Source: Hymenobacter aerilatus
Lineage (GTDB): Bacteria; Bacteroidota; Bacteroidia; Cytophagales; Hymenobacteraceae
DNA: 64,000 nt
Direction: 5' to 3'
NCBI RefSeq assembly: GCF_022921095.1
Contig: NZ_CP095053.1
Location: 5,002,501-5,066,500, forward strand
Positions 30,464 through 39,424 of the stretch are shown here, piece by piece (position 1 is the stretch's first letter; every line of letters starts with the position of its first letter). Under the pieces are notes generated by a model. It ran no database searches. It saw only the letters and a list, made by a program, of their open reading frames with translations, and was not told the origin of the DNA. Both the position numbers and the translations under genes were made by a program.

Positions 30464-30868
30464 TTATTCCAGCAACCACTCCATGGCCTTGCCTTCGTCG
30501 CATACCAAATGCATCTGGTAGGCTTGGTGCGCGATACCATGGTCGAGGTAGCTTTGCTGTTCGGCACTGGCCGCATACACCGCCATGCGTGCCGGGGAGC
30601 ACAACACCGATAAGCGCAACGGCTGTGGGGCCAACCGGGCAGCAGCGCGCGGAAAGAAAACGCGGGTAGTCCAGTCGCCAAGCTGCGGATTGAGGTGGGC
30701 CCGGCGGCGTACGTCGAGCAGCCAGCGGGCCGTGCCGTGCTGCTCGGCTACGGCCAAGATGGCCTCAAAGTCGTCTTGCAGGGTAGGAAACGGGGCATCG
30801 GTAGGCCAGCGTACAATCAGGGCGCCCAGATCGGGGCGGTAGGCGATGGAGCAGGTAGGGGACAGCAT
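30464..30868 (-). CDS. Hypothetical protein, STAS-like
   Basis: 134 residues. It begins LSPTCSIAYRPDLGALIVRW and contains DDFEAILAVAEQHGTARWLLDVRRRAHLN in the middle, the alternating strand-helix pattern of a STAS/SEC14-like small domain (an acidic residue followed by a strand ending WLLDVRRR). No signal peptide. I know of similar small proteins in Hymenobacter only by impression. Function unknown. Confidence 0.65.
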   Translation of the reverse strand: MLSPTCSIAYRPDLGALIVRWPTDAPFPTLQDDFEAILAVAEQHGTARWLLDVRRRAHLNPQLGDWTTRVFFPRAAARLAPQPLRLSVLCSPARMAVYAASAEQQSYLDHGIAHQAYQMHLVCDEGKAMEWLLE

Positions 30869-31062
30869 AACCAGGGCGGGAGAGGATGAAGGGTGGGTTA
30901 GGTAAGCTACGCATTTTGACGAATATGTCGTTTAGGCTATGCTGTAGATTTAGGAGCACAGCCGCTTAGCCAGCTAGACCAACAACCAGTCGGGAAAAGC
31001 TCAACCGTAGAGCAGCTGTATCGGTTGGATACAATCCGCGTTCAGTTTCCTACCTTCCTCCT

Positions 31063-32358
31063 ATGTTCCGCCGCCTCTTATTGCTTTGGTTGCTGGCCCT
31101 GCCGGCCGCACCGGCCGCCGCCTACTCGGTACTCACCCACCAAGCCGTTATCGACTCCACCTGGAACAAGCACTTAAGGCCACTGCTGTGCCAGCGCTAC
31201 CCCGGCACCGACTCGGTGCAATTGGCCGAAGCCAAGAGCTACGCCTATGGCGGGGCTATTATTCAGGACATGGGCTACTACCCGCTGGGCGTAGAGTTTT
31301 TCACGGACCTCACGCACTACGTCCGTAGTGGCGACTTTGTACGCAACCTGCTGCGCCAGGCGCATACCCGCAATGAGTATGCCTTTGCCCTGGGCGCCCT
31401 CTCGCACTACGCCGCCGACAACATAGGCCATCCGGAAGGTACCAACCGAATTATGCCCACCGTGTACGCGGACCTGCGCGCTACGTACGGCTCTGTTGTG
31501 ACCTACGAAAACGCGCCTATTCGTCATACTGAGTTGGAATTTTCGTTTGATGTGGTGCAAGTAGCTGCCGGCCGCTACCGCACCCAGGACTACCACAAAG
31601 CCATTGGGTTTCGGGTAAGCAAAGAGGTACTGGAGCGGGCCTTTCGGGCTACGTATGGGCTGGAGCTGGGGCAGGTGTTCCCGAGCGTAGACCTTAGTGT
31701 GGCCTCGTTTCGGTTTGCTGTAAACCAGCTGTTGCCGGCGGCAGCGCGGGCCGCCTGGCATAGTCAGCGCAAAGAAATCCGGCGGGTGAGCCCCCGTGCC
31801 CGGCGCCGTGAATACCTCTACAAAACCAACCGGAGCAAGTTTGAGCGTGAGTTCGGGACCAAATACGAGAAGCCGGGCTTTGGCGCGCGGGTGGTTGCCA
31901 AGATCATCAATCTGCTGCCAAAGATCGGACCGCTGAAAGCCTATGCTTTTGAGTTGCCCAGCCCAGCTGGCGAGCAGCAGTTTCGGCAGAGCTTCCGGGC
32001 CGTATTGCGCGAGTATACCACCCTCACCGCCGAACTGCCCCGCGATACGGCCATGCTCGACCCGCACCTGCTCAACACCAACCTCGACACCGGCCAGCCC
32101 ATACGCCCCACTATCTACCACTTGGCCGATGCTACGTATGGCGAGCTGCTGCGCGAGCTGCACAAGCACAACTTTGAACACCTCTCGCCCGACCTGCGTG
32201 CCGATTTGCTCACCTACTTCATTCAGGGAGTGCCTACCCTCGCCCAGCAAACCGACCAGCTCGGCGGCCACGACGCCGACGAAGACCAGCGTGAGTACGA
32301 GAAGGAACGCAAGGAAACCGAAGAAGCGCTGGCCGCCCTGCGGGCACTGGCACCGTAA
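31063..32358 (+). CDS. Zinc-dependent phospholipase C-like secreted protein
   Basis: 431 residues. A signal peptide (about 1-20) ends just before YSVLTHQAVID, where H26 is the likely first zinc ligand as in S1/P1 nuclease and zinc-phospholipase C folds. Further candidate ligands are in the GALSHYAADNIGHPEGTN segment (about 112-129) and RHTELEFSFD. The C-terminal half (about 245-431) is basic then acidic (QREYEKERKETEEALAA) and not family-typical. It probably acts outside the cytoplasm; the substrate is unknown. Confidence 0.72.
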   Translation: MFRRLLLLWLLALPAAPAAAYSVLTHQAVIDSTWNKHLRPLLCQRYPGTDSVQLAEAKSYAYGGAIIQDMGYYPLGVEFFTDLTHYVRSGDFVRNLLRQAHTRNEYAFALGALSHYAADNIGHPEGTNRIMPTVYADLRATYGSVVTYENAPIRHTELEFSFDVVQVAAGRYRTQDYHKAIGFRVSKEVLERAFRATYGLELGQVFPSVDLSVASFRFAVNQLLPAAARAAWHSQRKEIRRVSPRARRREYLYKTNRSKFEREFGTKYEKPGFGARVVAKIINLLPKIGPLKAYAFELPSPAGEQQFRQSFRAVLREYTTLTAELPRDTAMLDPHLLNTNLDTGQPIRPTIYHLADATYGELLRELHKHNFEHLSPDLRADLLTYFIQGVPTLAQQTDQLGGHDADEDQREYEKERKETEEALAALRALAP

Positions 32359-32379
32359 GGAGGGTAGGGCACAACAACT

Positions 32380-32420
32380 AATTGTCATCCTGAGCCTGCA
32401 AAAGATCTTCTCAGGATAAC
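32380..32420. repeat. Small GTCATCCTGAG palindrome
   Basis: GTCATCCTGAG is mirrored by CTCAGGATAAC with an AAAGATCTT-containing middle. It belongs to the same repeat type as the large palindrome at 39243-39412. Confidence 0.55.
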
Positions 32421-32592
32421 AGGTGATTGTCAGATAGTATTGTTCAATTTCGTTATTGCTTGTTCAGGCAGTAAACTAACGGACCTCTCTGCATCGCGCC
32501 GATGTTATTAGCTTTGTTACGACCATTTGATGCGTCCAGAAGAGTAAACGAAAACGCTTGTACTGCCACTCTAATATCCTACCCCTTCCGAT

Positions 32593-34191
32593 ATGAAACA
32601 AGCCCTTGAAGAAGCTGCTGCCACTGGCGCGGCCCCCGCGCCAGAAGATCCGCACGGCATCCGGACAGTGTTGCAGGAACTGGGCGTGCAGCCCGAAAAT
32701 GCTGCGTACTCCACCGGCCGCTATTGGAGCAAGGTAGGCAGCGGACCGCAACGAGCCATCCACTCGCCCGCCGACGGGCAACTGATTGCGCAGGTGCAGC
32801 TGGCCACTCCCGAGGAATACGAGCAGGTGGTGAAAGCCGCTCAGGAGGCCTTCACGGCCTGGCGCCTGGTGCCCGCACCCAAGCGCGGCGATATAGTGCG
32901 GCAAATTGGCAACAAGCTGCGTGAGTACAAGGCGCCGCTGGGCAAGCTGGTAAGCTACGAGATGGGCAAGATAGAGCAGGAAGGCTTAGGCGAAGTGCAG
33001 GAAATGATTGACATCTGCGACTTTGCCGTGGGACTTTCGCGGCAGCTGCACGGCTTCACGATGCACTCCGAGCGCCCTGCCCACCGCATGTATGACCAGT
33101 ACCACCCGGTGGGCGTGGTCGGCATCATTTCGGCTTTCAACTTTCCGGTGGCTGTGTGGAGCTGGAACGCCATGCTGGCCGCCGTATGCGGCAACGTGTG
33201 CATTTGGAAGCCCTCCGAGAAAACACCGCTGGTGGCAGTAGCTGTGCAGCACTTGGTAGCGCAGGTATTGCAGGAAAATGACCTGCCCGAAGGCATCTTC
33301 AATCTGATATTAGGTGATGCAGGGGTAGGCGCAGCCATGGCCGCCGACGAGCGGATTCCGCTGGTGTCGGCTACGGGTAGCACCCGTATGGGCAAGCAGG
33401 TAGGCGCGGCCGTAGGTGCCCGCTTGGGCAAGTCGCTGCTGGAGTTGGGGGGCAACAACGCCATCATCCTCACCGAGCATGCCGACCTGGACATGGCCAT
33501 GCGCGCCGTGGTGTTTGGGGCGGTGGGCACGGCCGGGCAGCGCTGCACCACCACGCGCCGCCTCATCATCCACGAATCAATTTTTGACGATGTACAGGCA
33601 CGCCTCCTCAAAATATACCCCAACTTACCCATAGGTCACCCCCTGGCCGACGGCACATTGGTAGGCCCACTCATTGACACACAGGCTGTGGAAGCCTTTT
33701 CCAATGCCCTCGCCAGCGTGCAGCAGGAAGGCGGTACATTGCTAACAGGCGGTGAAGTACTAAGCGGTGCCGGCTATGAAACCGGCACTTACGTGCGTCC
33801 CGCGCTGGTACTGGCCGAAAATCACTACCACACGGTGCAGGAGGAAACCTTCGCCCCGATTCTCTACTTAATCCGATATAGCGGCGACGTGCAAGAGGCC
33901 ATTGCCCTGCAAAACGGTGTGCGGCAGGGCCTGTCGTCCAGCATCTTCACCCTGAACCTGCGCGAGGCCGAAGCCTTCCTGGCTAGCACTGGCTCCGACT
34001 GCGGCATTGCCAATGTGAATATTGGCACCTCAGGCGCCGAAATAGGCGGGGCCTTTGGCGGCGAAAAAGACACCGGCGGTGGCCGCGAGTCTGGCTCCGA
34101 TGCCTGGAAGGCGTATATGCGCCGCCAGACCAATACCATCAACTACTCTCGCGAGCTGCCGCTGGCGCAAGGCATCCGGTTTGACGTATAG
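32593..34191 (+). CDS. Aldehyde dehydrogenase, ALDH7 (alpha-aminoadipic semialdehyde) type
   Basis: 532 residues. Catalytic residues are visible: N183 (SAFNFPVA), E285 (LLELGGNNA) and C318 (GTAGQRCTTTRRL). The sequence HPVGVVGIISAFNFPVAVWS and the C-terminal GAFGGEKDTGGGRESGSDAW strongly resemble antiquitin/AmaB, which oxidises alpha-aminoadipic semialdehyde in lysine breakdown. An N-terminal extension of about 25 residues is Ala/Pro-rich. No other lysine pathway gene is adjacent, so the role is inferred from family alone. Confidence 0.88.
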   Translation: MKQALEEAAATGAAPAPEDPHGIRTVLQELGVQPENAAYSTGRYWSKVGSGPQRAIHSPADGQLIAQVQLATPEEYEQVVKAAQEAFTAWRLVPAPKRGDIVRQIGNKLREYKAPLGKLVSYEMGKIEQEGLGEVQEMIDICDFAVGLSRQLHGFTMHSERPAHRMYDQYHPVGVVGIISAFNFPVAVWSWNAMLAAVCGNVCIWKPSEKTPLVAVAVQHLVAQVLQENDLPEGIFNLILGDAGVGAAMAADERIPLVSATGSTRMGKQVGAAVGARLGKSLLELGGNNAIILTEHADLDMAMRAVVFGAVGTAGQRCTTTRRLIIHESIFDDVQARLLKIYPNLPIGHPLADGTLVGPLIDTQAVEAFSNALASVQQEGGTLLTGGEVLSGAGYETGTYVRPALVLAENHYHTVQEETFAPILYLIRYSGDVQEAIALQNGVRQGLSSSIFTLNLREAEAFLASTGSDCGIANVNIGTSGAEIGGAFGGEKDTGGGRESGSDAWKAYMRRQTNTINYSRELPLAQGIRFDV

Positions 34192-34252
34192 CGCAGGGTA
34201 GGGGTGGCTGCAGCCGCCCGTAGCCGGGCGCAGTGGATTGTGAAATTAGAAA

Positions 34253-34305
34253 AGGAGCGTGTTGTGAGCTATACCATAGTGTAGCTCACAACACGCTCCT
34301 CTTTT
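34253..34305. terminator. Terminator with 19-bp perfect stem after the ALDH gene
   Basis: Arms 34253-34271 and 34282-34300 are perfect reverse complements with a 10-base loop; the stem is flanked by AAAA on the left and CTTTTTG on the right. Confidence 0.85.
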
Positions 34306-34348
34306 TGTGTTTAATACAAAAGACAGGGTTACTCTCGTTGTGTATTCA

Positions 34349-34383
34349 GCTGGTATTTTGCCTGCCAGCAGCAAAATACCAGC
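34349..34383. promoter_or_regulatory. 13-bp inverted repeat upstream of the ECF sigma gene
   Basis: GCTGGTATTTTGC (34349-34361) and GCAAAATACCAGC (34371-34383) form a perfect stem with a 9-base spacer, 125 bases before the sigma factor start. It may be an operator or an mRNA hairpin; no T-run follows. Confidence 0.45.
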
Positions 34384-34507
34384 CCTTGCAACCTTCCTCC
34401 TCAATCACTTGTCTTTCTCCCGCTTACCTGCTGAAACTAGCAGCTTAGCCCAGAATTTCGGATATTGGACAGCTAACCTGATTCCGAAACCCTGAAACGC
34501 CTTTTGC

Positions 34508-35077
34508 ATGGAAGCTTTCGCGTATACCGATATCAATGCCCCGCTCGTAGAACGCTGCCGCCTTGGCGACCGGCGTGCGCAGGCGGAGATTTATAAACGC
34601 TACTCGAAAGCCATGTTCAATGCTTCCCTGCGCATCACCGGCGACTTTGCTGAGGCTGAGGATGTGTTGCAGGAAGCGTTTCTAAGCGCGTTTCGGGAGT
34701 TGCACAGCTACAAAGGCGATTCGTCGTTTGGCTCCTGGCTGAAGCGCATCGTCATCAACAAAAGTATCAACTGCCTACGCAACCGTCGGCTGCAAGTGGT
34801 GCCTTTAGCAGAGCAGCACGACGCGGCCGGCGCCGATGCCGACGACTACTTCTCGGAGGCCGATGCGCGGGAGCTGCACTGGCGGGCCGACGTAGTACGC
34901 CGCTGCGTGCAGGAACTTCCCGACGGGTATCGGGTTGTACTCTCGCTCTACTTGCTCGAAGGCTACGACCACGCCGAAATAGCTGGCATTCTCGATATCA
35001 CCGAATCAACTTCCAAATCACAGTATAGCCGGGCGCGTAAGAAGCTGCTCGAACTTGCCCGGCAGCACGGATTGTAA
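34508..35077 (+). CDS. ECF-family RNA polymerase sigma factor
   Basis: 189 residues. Region 2 (about 20-95) shows AMFNASLRITGDFAEAEDVL, QEAFLSAFRELHSYKGDSSF and GSWLKRIVINKSINCLRNR; region 4 (about 135-185) shows LPDGYRVVLSLYLLEGYDHA, EIAGILDI and SKSQYSRARKKLLE. It lacks region 3, as ECF factors do. A transmembrane anti-sigma candidate follows 97 bases later, so it likely responds to an envelope signal. Confidence 0.93.
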   Translation: MEAFAYTDINAPLVERCRLGDRRAQAEIYKRYSKAMFNASLRITGDFAEAEDVLQEAFLSAFRELHSYKGDSSFGSWLKRIVINKSINCLRNRRLQVVPLAEQHDAAGADADDYFSEADARELHWRADVVRRCVQELPDGYRVVLSLYLLEGYDHAEIAGILDITESTSKSQYSRARKKLLELARQHGL

Positions 35078-35174
35078 AACCCCCGCGGCCCCAGACGCGT
35101 TATTCCACCACCCATCATATACACTGCAAGCAGTTGACCGTGGCCAGATGCGGCTGTGTGTATCTCTATTGAGT

Positions 35175-35918
35175 ATGAACAAGAACCCTAACGGATTAGA
35201 GGCTTTCGTGGAGCTGCATCGCGCTGACTTCGACGCATTTGAGCCCCGCCCCGACTTATGGGACGACTTAGAACAAGCCCTGGATGCTCCGGCAACTCCA
35301 GCGCCTGCTCCCCTGCGTATTGCAACCGATGAGGCTCTGGCGCAACCAGTAGCTGCTGCCATCGACACTCCAATAGCCGAAACGCCTCCTATGCGCCGTC
35401 GCTATGCATGGGCTGCTGCCTGTGCCGCTCTATTGCTGGCTGGCAGCGGTTATTTTTGGAAAACAACAACCCAAAATAACTTCGCTTGGGCCACTCCACC
35501 CGCGGCTACCAGTGCCCCATCAGCAGCTCCCGATTTGTCGCTCCACATGGGCATCGAGCCAATGGCCGTAGAAGCTTCCAACGCGCCTGCCCAACGCCTA
35601 GCTACGGCCGTGCAGCGAATGGAAGCCTACTATGCTACGCAGATCCAGGAGCGTCAGGGTGACTTACATGAATTAGAAGCCGCCACCGCCGCTACCCCCG
35701 ATGCCGACTGGCGCCAGGAGTTGACCGCGCTGGACTCTACCTACCGCCAGCTACGTGTGGAGCTGTACCGTAACCCCGAGCCCGACGTAGTGCTGGATGC
35801 CATGAACCGCAACCTGCAAATCCGGCTGGATATTCTCAATCAGCAGTTGCGCACCCACGAGCAGGTACAGGCCTACGAAGAGCCGTTTGCGCTGGCCGAT
35901 AATCACCGTCGCAAATGA
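35175..35918 (+). CDS. Membrane protein, probable anti-sigma factor
   Basis: 247 residues from ATG 35175; the open frame upstream is not protein-like. A short acidic cytosolic N-terminus (FVELHRADFDAFEPRPDLWD) precedes a Pro/Ala linker, one membrane helix (about 77-95, YAWAAACAALLLAGSGYFW) and a periplasmic part with a likely coiled coil (about 135-235). This is the topology of ECF anti-sigma factors, although no zinc-binding anti-sigma motif is present. Its stop overlaps the next start (ATGA at 35915). Confidence 0.7.
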   Translation: MNKNPNGLEAFVELHRADFDAFEPRPDLWDDLEQALDAPATPAPAPLRIATDEALAQPVAAAIDTPIAETPPMRRRYAWAAACAALLLAGSGYFWKTTTQNNFAWATPPAATSAPSAAPDLSLHMGIEPMAVEASNAPAQRLATAVQRMEAYYATQIQERQGDLHELEAATAATPDADWRQELTALDSTYRQLRVELYRNPEPDVVLDAMNRNLQIRLDILNQQLRTHEQVQAYEEPFALADNHRRK

Positions 35919-37180
35919 GCGGTTGGCAATTTACACAGGCGGCCTGGGGTAGGGCACTGCTTACCTCACTTTTATGGGCAGGGGCCTCTTTAGCCTACGC
36001 CCAAACGGCTGCCCCCGCAGAAACATCGGGTGAGTTTTACAGGCAGCCAGCAGCTGCTGAAGCTGCCACAGCACTCCCTCAGCAAACGGCTCCTACCCAA
36101 GGAACCACTACCCCGGCCCAAGGCGAGGCCCCAGCCCAGGGCGAAACGCCGGCGCAGGACCCCGGCGCTATTGCCGTGGAAAAGTCGCGCAAGCTGAGCC
36201 GCACGTTTGCAGCCGTGCCAGGCAAAAGCTACATGCTGGAAACTCGCTATGGGCGCGTACAAATCAACACGTGGAGCCGCAAGGAAATCCGAACGGATGT
36301 AGAAGTGCTCACGCGTGCCTCAACGGACGAGAAAGCCCAACAGCTGCAAGATATGATTCAGGTGCAGCTGCAAGAAAACGACCCCGCTACGGGGGGCGTC
36401 TCGGCTCGCTCGCGCTTCGGGCTGATGCCCAAGGAGTGCTGGAGCAAGCGCCGCATCTACGAAGTGAACTACACCATCTGGCTGCCCAAGAATACGCCGC
36501 TGAAGCTCCAGAATACCTTCGGTGAAATCAGCATCAACGGCGACCTGACGGGCAGCACCGACTTGGCCGTGCATTACGGGCAACTGCGCGCCGGGCGTTT
36601 AGATGGCGCACAAAATGCCGTACGCGTGAGCAACGGCCAGGCCACTGTGGCCTACGCCCGCGCCGCTACCATAGATGCCTGCTACTCCCGTCTGCGTCTG
36701 AGCGCTGGGCGAACCATCGAGCTGCGTAATAACTACTCGGATATCGACATGGGCACGGTGCAGGACCTGACAGTGCACAGCAAGTACGGCGACGTGGTGC
36801 TGGGGACCGTGCACAGCCTCAGTGGCTCATCGGGCTTCTCCAAGTTCAGCATCGACAAGCTTGACAACAAGTTGGATATGAAAGTGCAGTATTGCCCGGC
36901 TTTTGAAGTGCGCAATACGGGCAAGAACTTCCGCCAAATCAACCTCGATGGCGGCTACAGCACCTTTCTGCTCAACTTCGCCGCCGATGCCGGATTTTAC
37001 TTTGATGTAAACACCGACCACGGCAAGCTATTAGTCGATAAAGACATGGTGAAAGTGGCTTCCGAGGAGAGCAGCGAGGCTACTAGCGATATGCAAGGTA
37101 GTTTTGGGGTAGTGCAGGCGCGCAATGCCAGCAATGTGAACATCAAGGTACGTTACGGCAACGTCCGCTTCAACCGCTAG
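35915..37180 (+). CDS. Secreted DUF4097-type beta-helix-like protein
   Basis: 421 residues. A signal peptide (about 13-30, ALLTSLLWAGASLAYAQ) is followed by a linker with repeated Gln-Gly-Glu-Thr-Pro-Ala units (about 45-80), then a domain of short repeated strands: MLETRYGRVQINTWSRKEI, LQNTFGEISINGDLTGS, LRNNYSDIDMGTVQDLTVHS and KYGDVVLGTVHSL. This is the DUF4097/adhesin-like pattern. It overlaps the anti-sigma candidate by 4 bases and is probably the envelope end of the same sigma system. Confidence 0.75.
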   Translation: MSGWQFTQAAWGRALLTSLLWAGASLAYAQTAAPAETSGEFYRQPAAAEAATALPQQTAPTQGTTTPAQGEAPAQGETPAQDPGAIAVEKSRKLSRTFAAVPGKSYMLETRYGRVQINTWSRKEIRTDVEVLTRASTDEKAQQLQDMIQVQLQENDPATGGVSARSRFGLMPKECWSKRRIYEVNYTIWLPKNTPLKLQNTFGEISINGDLTGSTDLAVHYGQLRAGRLDGAQNAVRVSNGQATVAYARAATIDACYSRLRLSAGRTIELRNNYSDIDMGTVQDLTVHSKYGDVVLGTVHSLSGSSGFSKFSIDKLDNKLDMKVQYCPAFEVRNTGKNFRQINLDGGYSTFLLNFAADAGFYFDVNTDHGKLLVDKDMVKVASEESSEATSDMQGSFGVVQARNASNVNIKVRYGNVRFNR

Positions 37181-37513
37181 AGTAGCGTACCGAACTACGC
37201 GCTATGCATGGAAAAGGCCGGCTTAATAGCTGGCCTTTTTTTGTGCTCTGTATCGGGTAGTTCTCTGTGAGAGGATACGACGTGCAAGCACGTGCAGCTG
37301 GTAGTCCAGAAGTTCTCGGCGGCGAGCCAAGTAGTTTTCACTCTGCGCAAAAACGCTACCCTCGTTCCCTTAATCTCATACCAGGGTCAGCCGATGATAA
37401 AGAGCTGATGCAGTGGGTGAGATGAAGTAAGAGGAAGGCGGAGTGTCAGGGTAGGGGCTGGTTCGCGTATGGCTGATATATTGTGTCTCCGCACCGTGTA
37501 CCGACTGACTATT
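37181..37513. other. Intergenic spacer
   Basis: Contains a terminator (37212-37243). The remaining 270 bases show no recognisable gene, repeat or clear promoter. Confidence 0.6.
37212..37243 (+). terminator. Terminator after the DUF4097-type gene
   Basis: AAAAGGCCGGCT pairs with AGCTGGCCTTTT (one G-U), loop TAAT, ending in seven T. Confidence 0.85.
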
Positions 37514-37993
37514 ATGAACCCTGCTCAGCAAACGTTTCAACGCAATATCTTGAGTCCGTGGAAGCTGCAGCTTTTTCTGCTGCGTAGCTTGCCGATGGCC
37601 TACCTGGCGGGGCTACGGGTGCGGAGCCTGACGGCGGAGCAGGCTACGGTTACGATACCATTCAAATACCTTACGCAGAATCCGTTTCGGAGCATCTACT
37701 TTGCCTGTCTGAGTATGGCGGCCGAGCTGGCTAGCGGAGTGCAGGCCATGCTGCACATCCAAGGTGCGGGTAGGGTGTCGATGCTGGTGGTGGGACTAGA
37801 GGCAGAATTCACGAAGAAGGCTACCGGTCTTATCACGTTCACTTGTTCCGATGGTGCGGCAATTGCCCAGGCTATTGCCGCTAGCCGCGCTACTAGCGAA
37901 GGCCGCACGGTAATATGTACCAGCACCGGCCGCGATGCTGTCGGCGACGTGGTAGCCGTGTTTCGGGTACAGTGGTCGTTCCGAGCGAAATAG
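37514..37993 (+). CDS. DUF4442 (hotdog-fold, thioesterase-like) protein
   Basis: 159 residues from ATG 37514 (NPAQQTFQRNILSPWKLQLF). The sequence MAYLAGLRVRSLTAEQATVT, then FKYLTQNPFRSIYFACLSMA and AELASGVQAML is the pattern of DUF4442 proteins, a hotdog fold related to acyl-CoA thioesterases. In these proteins an acyl chain or CoA thioester is the presumed ligand. No neighbour points to a pathway. Confidence 0.78.
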   Translation: MNPAQQTFQRNILSPWKLQLFLLRSLPMAYLAGLRVRSLTAEQATVTIPFKYLTQNPFRSIYFACLSMAAELASGVQAMLHIQGAGRVSMLVVGLEAEFTKKATGLITFTCSDGAAIAQAIAASRATSEGRTVICTSTGRDAVGDVVAVFRVQWSFRAK

Positions 37994-38119
37994 CGATTTG
38001 CAAAAAATGTGGCGGTGGCAAACGATGCCGATAGTTTATGATGCCCTGCGAGGGTAGGAAGGGGTAGTAAAGCTGGGTGGATTCTACGTATTTGCCGCTT
38101 TCCACCTCTATTGGTCCCT

Positions 38120-39220
38120 ATGCACTACCCACATTCCTACCTACTACTAGGCGCCTTGCTCAGCCTAGCTGCCTGTGAATCGAATAGCACCAAGCAGCCC
38201 GAAACCGCTGCCGCTACTACTACCACAACGGCCGCTGCCGACTCGAGCAAGTACCTGACACAGCCGCTGGTGCGCGACATCTACACGGCCGACCCCTCGG
38301 CGCACGTGTTCAACGGCAAAATCTACGTATACCCGTCGCACGATATCGAGACGGGAATGCCGGAAAACGACAACGGTGACCATTTCGCCATGCGTGACTA
38401 CCACATCCTGTCGATGGATAGCGTAGGAGGGAAAGTGACTGACCACGGCGTGGCTCTCGATGTGAAGGATATTCCCTGGGCTAAGCGCCAATTGTGGGCA
38501 CCCGATGCAGCCTTCAAGAATGGTACTTACTATCTATATTTTCCTGTAAAGGACAAGCAGGATATTTTTCGCATTGGGGTAGCAACTAGCACTTCGCCTA
38601 CCGGCCCGTTCAAAGCCGAGCCGCAACCCATCAAAGGCAGCTACAGCATCGACCCAGCCGTGTTTACGGACACCGACGGCAAGGTCTACATGTACTTCGG
38701 CGGGATATGGGGCGGACAGCTTCAGCGCTGGCGCACCGCCCAGTACGACTCTACGGTAGCGCCCAGCCAGCCGGCGCAAGAGGTAGCCATTGGTCCCCGC
38801 GTAGCCGCCATGAGTGCCGACATGAAGGAGTTTGCCGGCCCAGTGAAGGAAATTCAGATTCTGGGTAAAGACGGCAAGACGCTACTGGCTGGCGACAACG
38901 AGAAGCGCTTTTTTGAGGGTGTTTGGATGCACAAATACAACGGCAAGTACTACCTGTCCTACTCCACCGGCGACACGCACCTGCTGGTATATGCCACCGG
39001 CGACTCGCCCATTGGCCCCTTCACTTACCAAGGCGTCATCATGGAGCCCGTACAAGGCTGGACTACCCACCATTCCATCATCGAAAAAGACGGCAAGTGG
39101 TACATCTTCTACCACGACACGCAGTTATCTGATAAAACTTGGCTGCGCAACGTGAAAGTAACGGAGCTAAAGCGCAATCCGGATGGCAGCATTCAGACTA
39201 TTCAGCCGATGGGGAAATAG
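38120..39220 (+). CDS. Glycoside hydrolase family 43 lipoprotein
   Basis: 366 residues from ATG 38120. The N-terminus has a lipobox LAAC with Cys at 19, then a Thr-rich linker to about 42. The five-bladed propeller domain carries the catalytic base D58 (TADPSAHVF), the pKa-modulating D178 (YSIDPAVFTD) and the acid E266 (FFEGVWMHKYNGKYYLSYS region). GH43 enzymes cut arabinan, xylan or galactan side chains. No SusC/SusD pair is adjacent, so it is not in a typical polysaccharide utilisation locus. Confidence 0.88.
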   Translation: MHYPHSYLLLGALLSLAACESNSTKQPETAAATTTTTAAADSSKYLTQPLVRDIYTADPSAHVFNGKIYVYPSHDIETGMPENDNGDHFAMRDYHILSMDSVGGKVTDHGVALDVKDIPWAKRQLWAPDAAFKNGTYYLYFPVKDKQDIFRIGVATSTSPTGPFKAEPQPIKGSYSIDPAVFTDTDGKVYMYFGGIWGGQLQRWRTAQYDSTVAPSQPAQEVAIGPRVAAMSADMKEFAGPVKEIQILGKDGKTLLAGDNEKRFFEGVWMHKYNGKYYLSYSTGDTHLLVYATGDSPIGPFTYQGVIMEPVQGWTTHHSIIEKDGKWYIFYHDTQLSDKTWLRNVKVTELKRNPDGSIQTIQPMGK

Positions 39221-39242
39221 TGAAGTTGTGAGTTTGTAAAGT

Positions 39243-39412
39243 GTGAAGTGAAAAGCGTCTGTCATCCTGAGCATTCCGCGAATCAAGCGGCGACGAAGGA
39301 CCTTCTCCCGTAAGAACGAGTCGTTGGTACGCTTGTCGTTCACGCGTGAGAAGGTCCTTCGTCGCCGCTTGATTCGCGGAATGCTCAGGATGACAGACGC
39401 TTTTCACTTCAC
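39243..39412. repeat. Giant perfect inverted repeat (65-bp arms)
   Basis: Arms 39243-39307 and 39348-39412 are reverse complements at all 65 positions by my base-by-base reading, around a 40-base spacer. The arms contain GTCATCCTGAGCATTCCGCG and AAGGACCTTCTC. The element lies between convergent genes (39220 plus, 39425 minus), so it also would act as a two-way terminator. It is the best example of the palindrome family of this window. Confidence 0.85.
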
Positions 39413-39424
39413 CATTTCCTCCTC

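Larger units (their letters stand above)
34192..34507. other. Intergenic region with two hairpins
   Basis: Apart from the ALDH terminator (34253-34305) and a perfect 13-base inverted repeat (34349-34383) I see no feature; short frames do not look coding. Confidence 0.6.

Noticed and set aside
31174-32388. Long 404-residue open frame on the minus strand
   Set aside because: It is exactly antisense to the zinc-phospholipase C-like gene, which has a signal peptide and family motifs; the antisense frame has none and is a by-product of codon bias.
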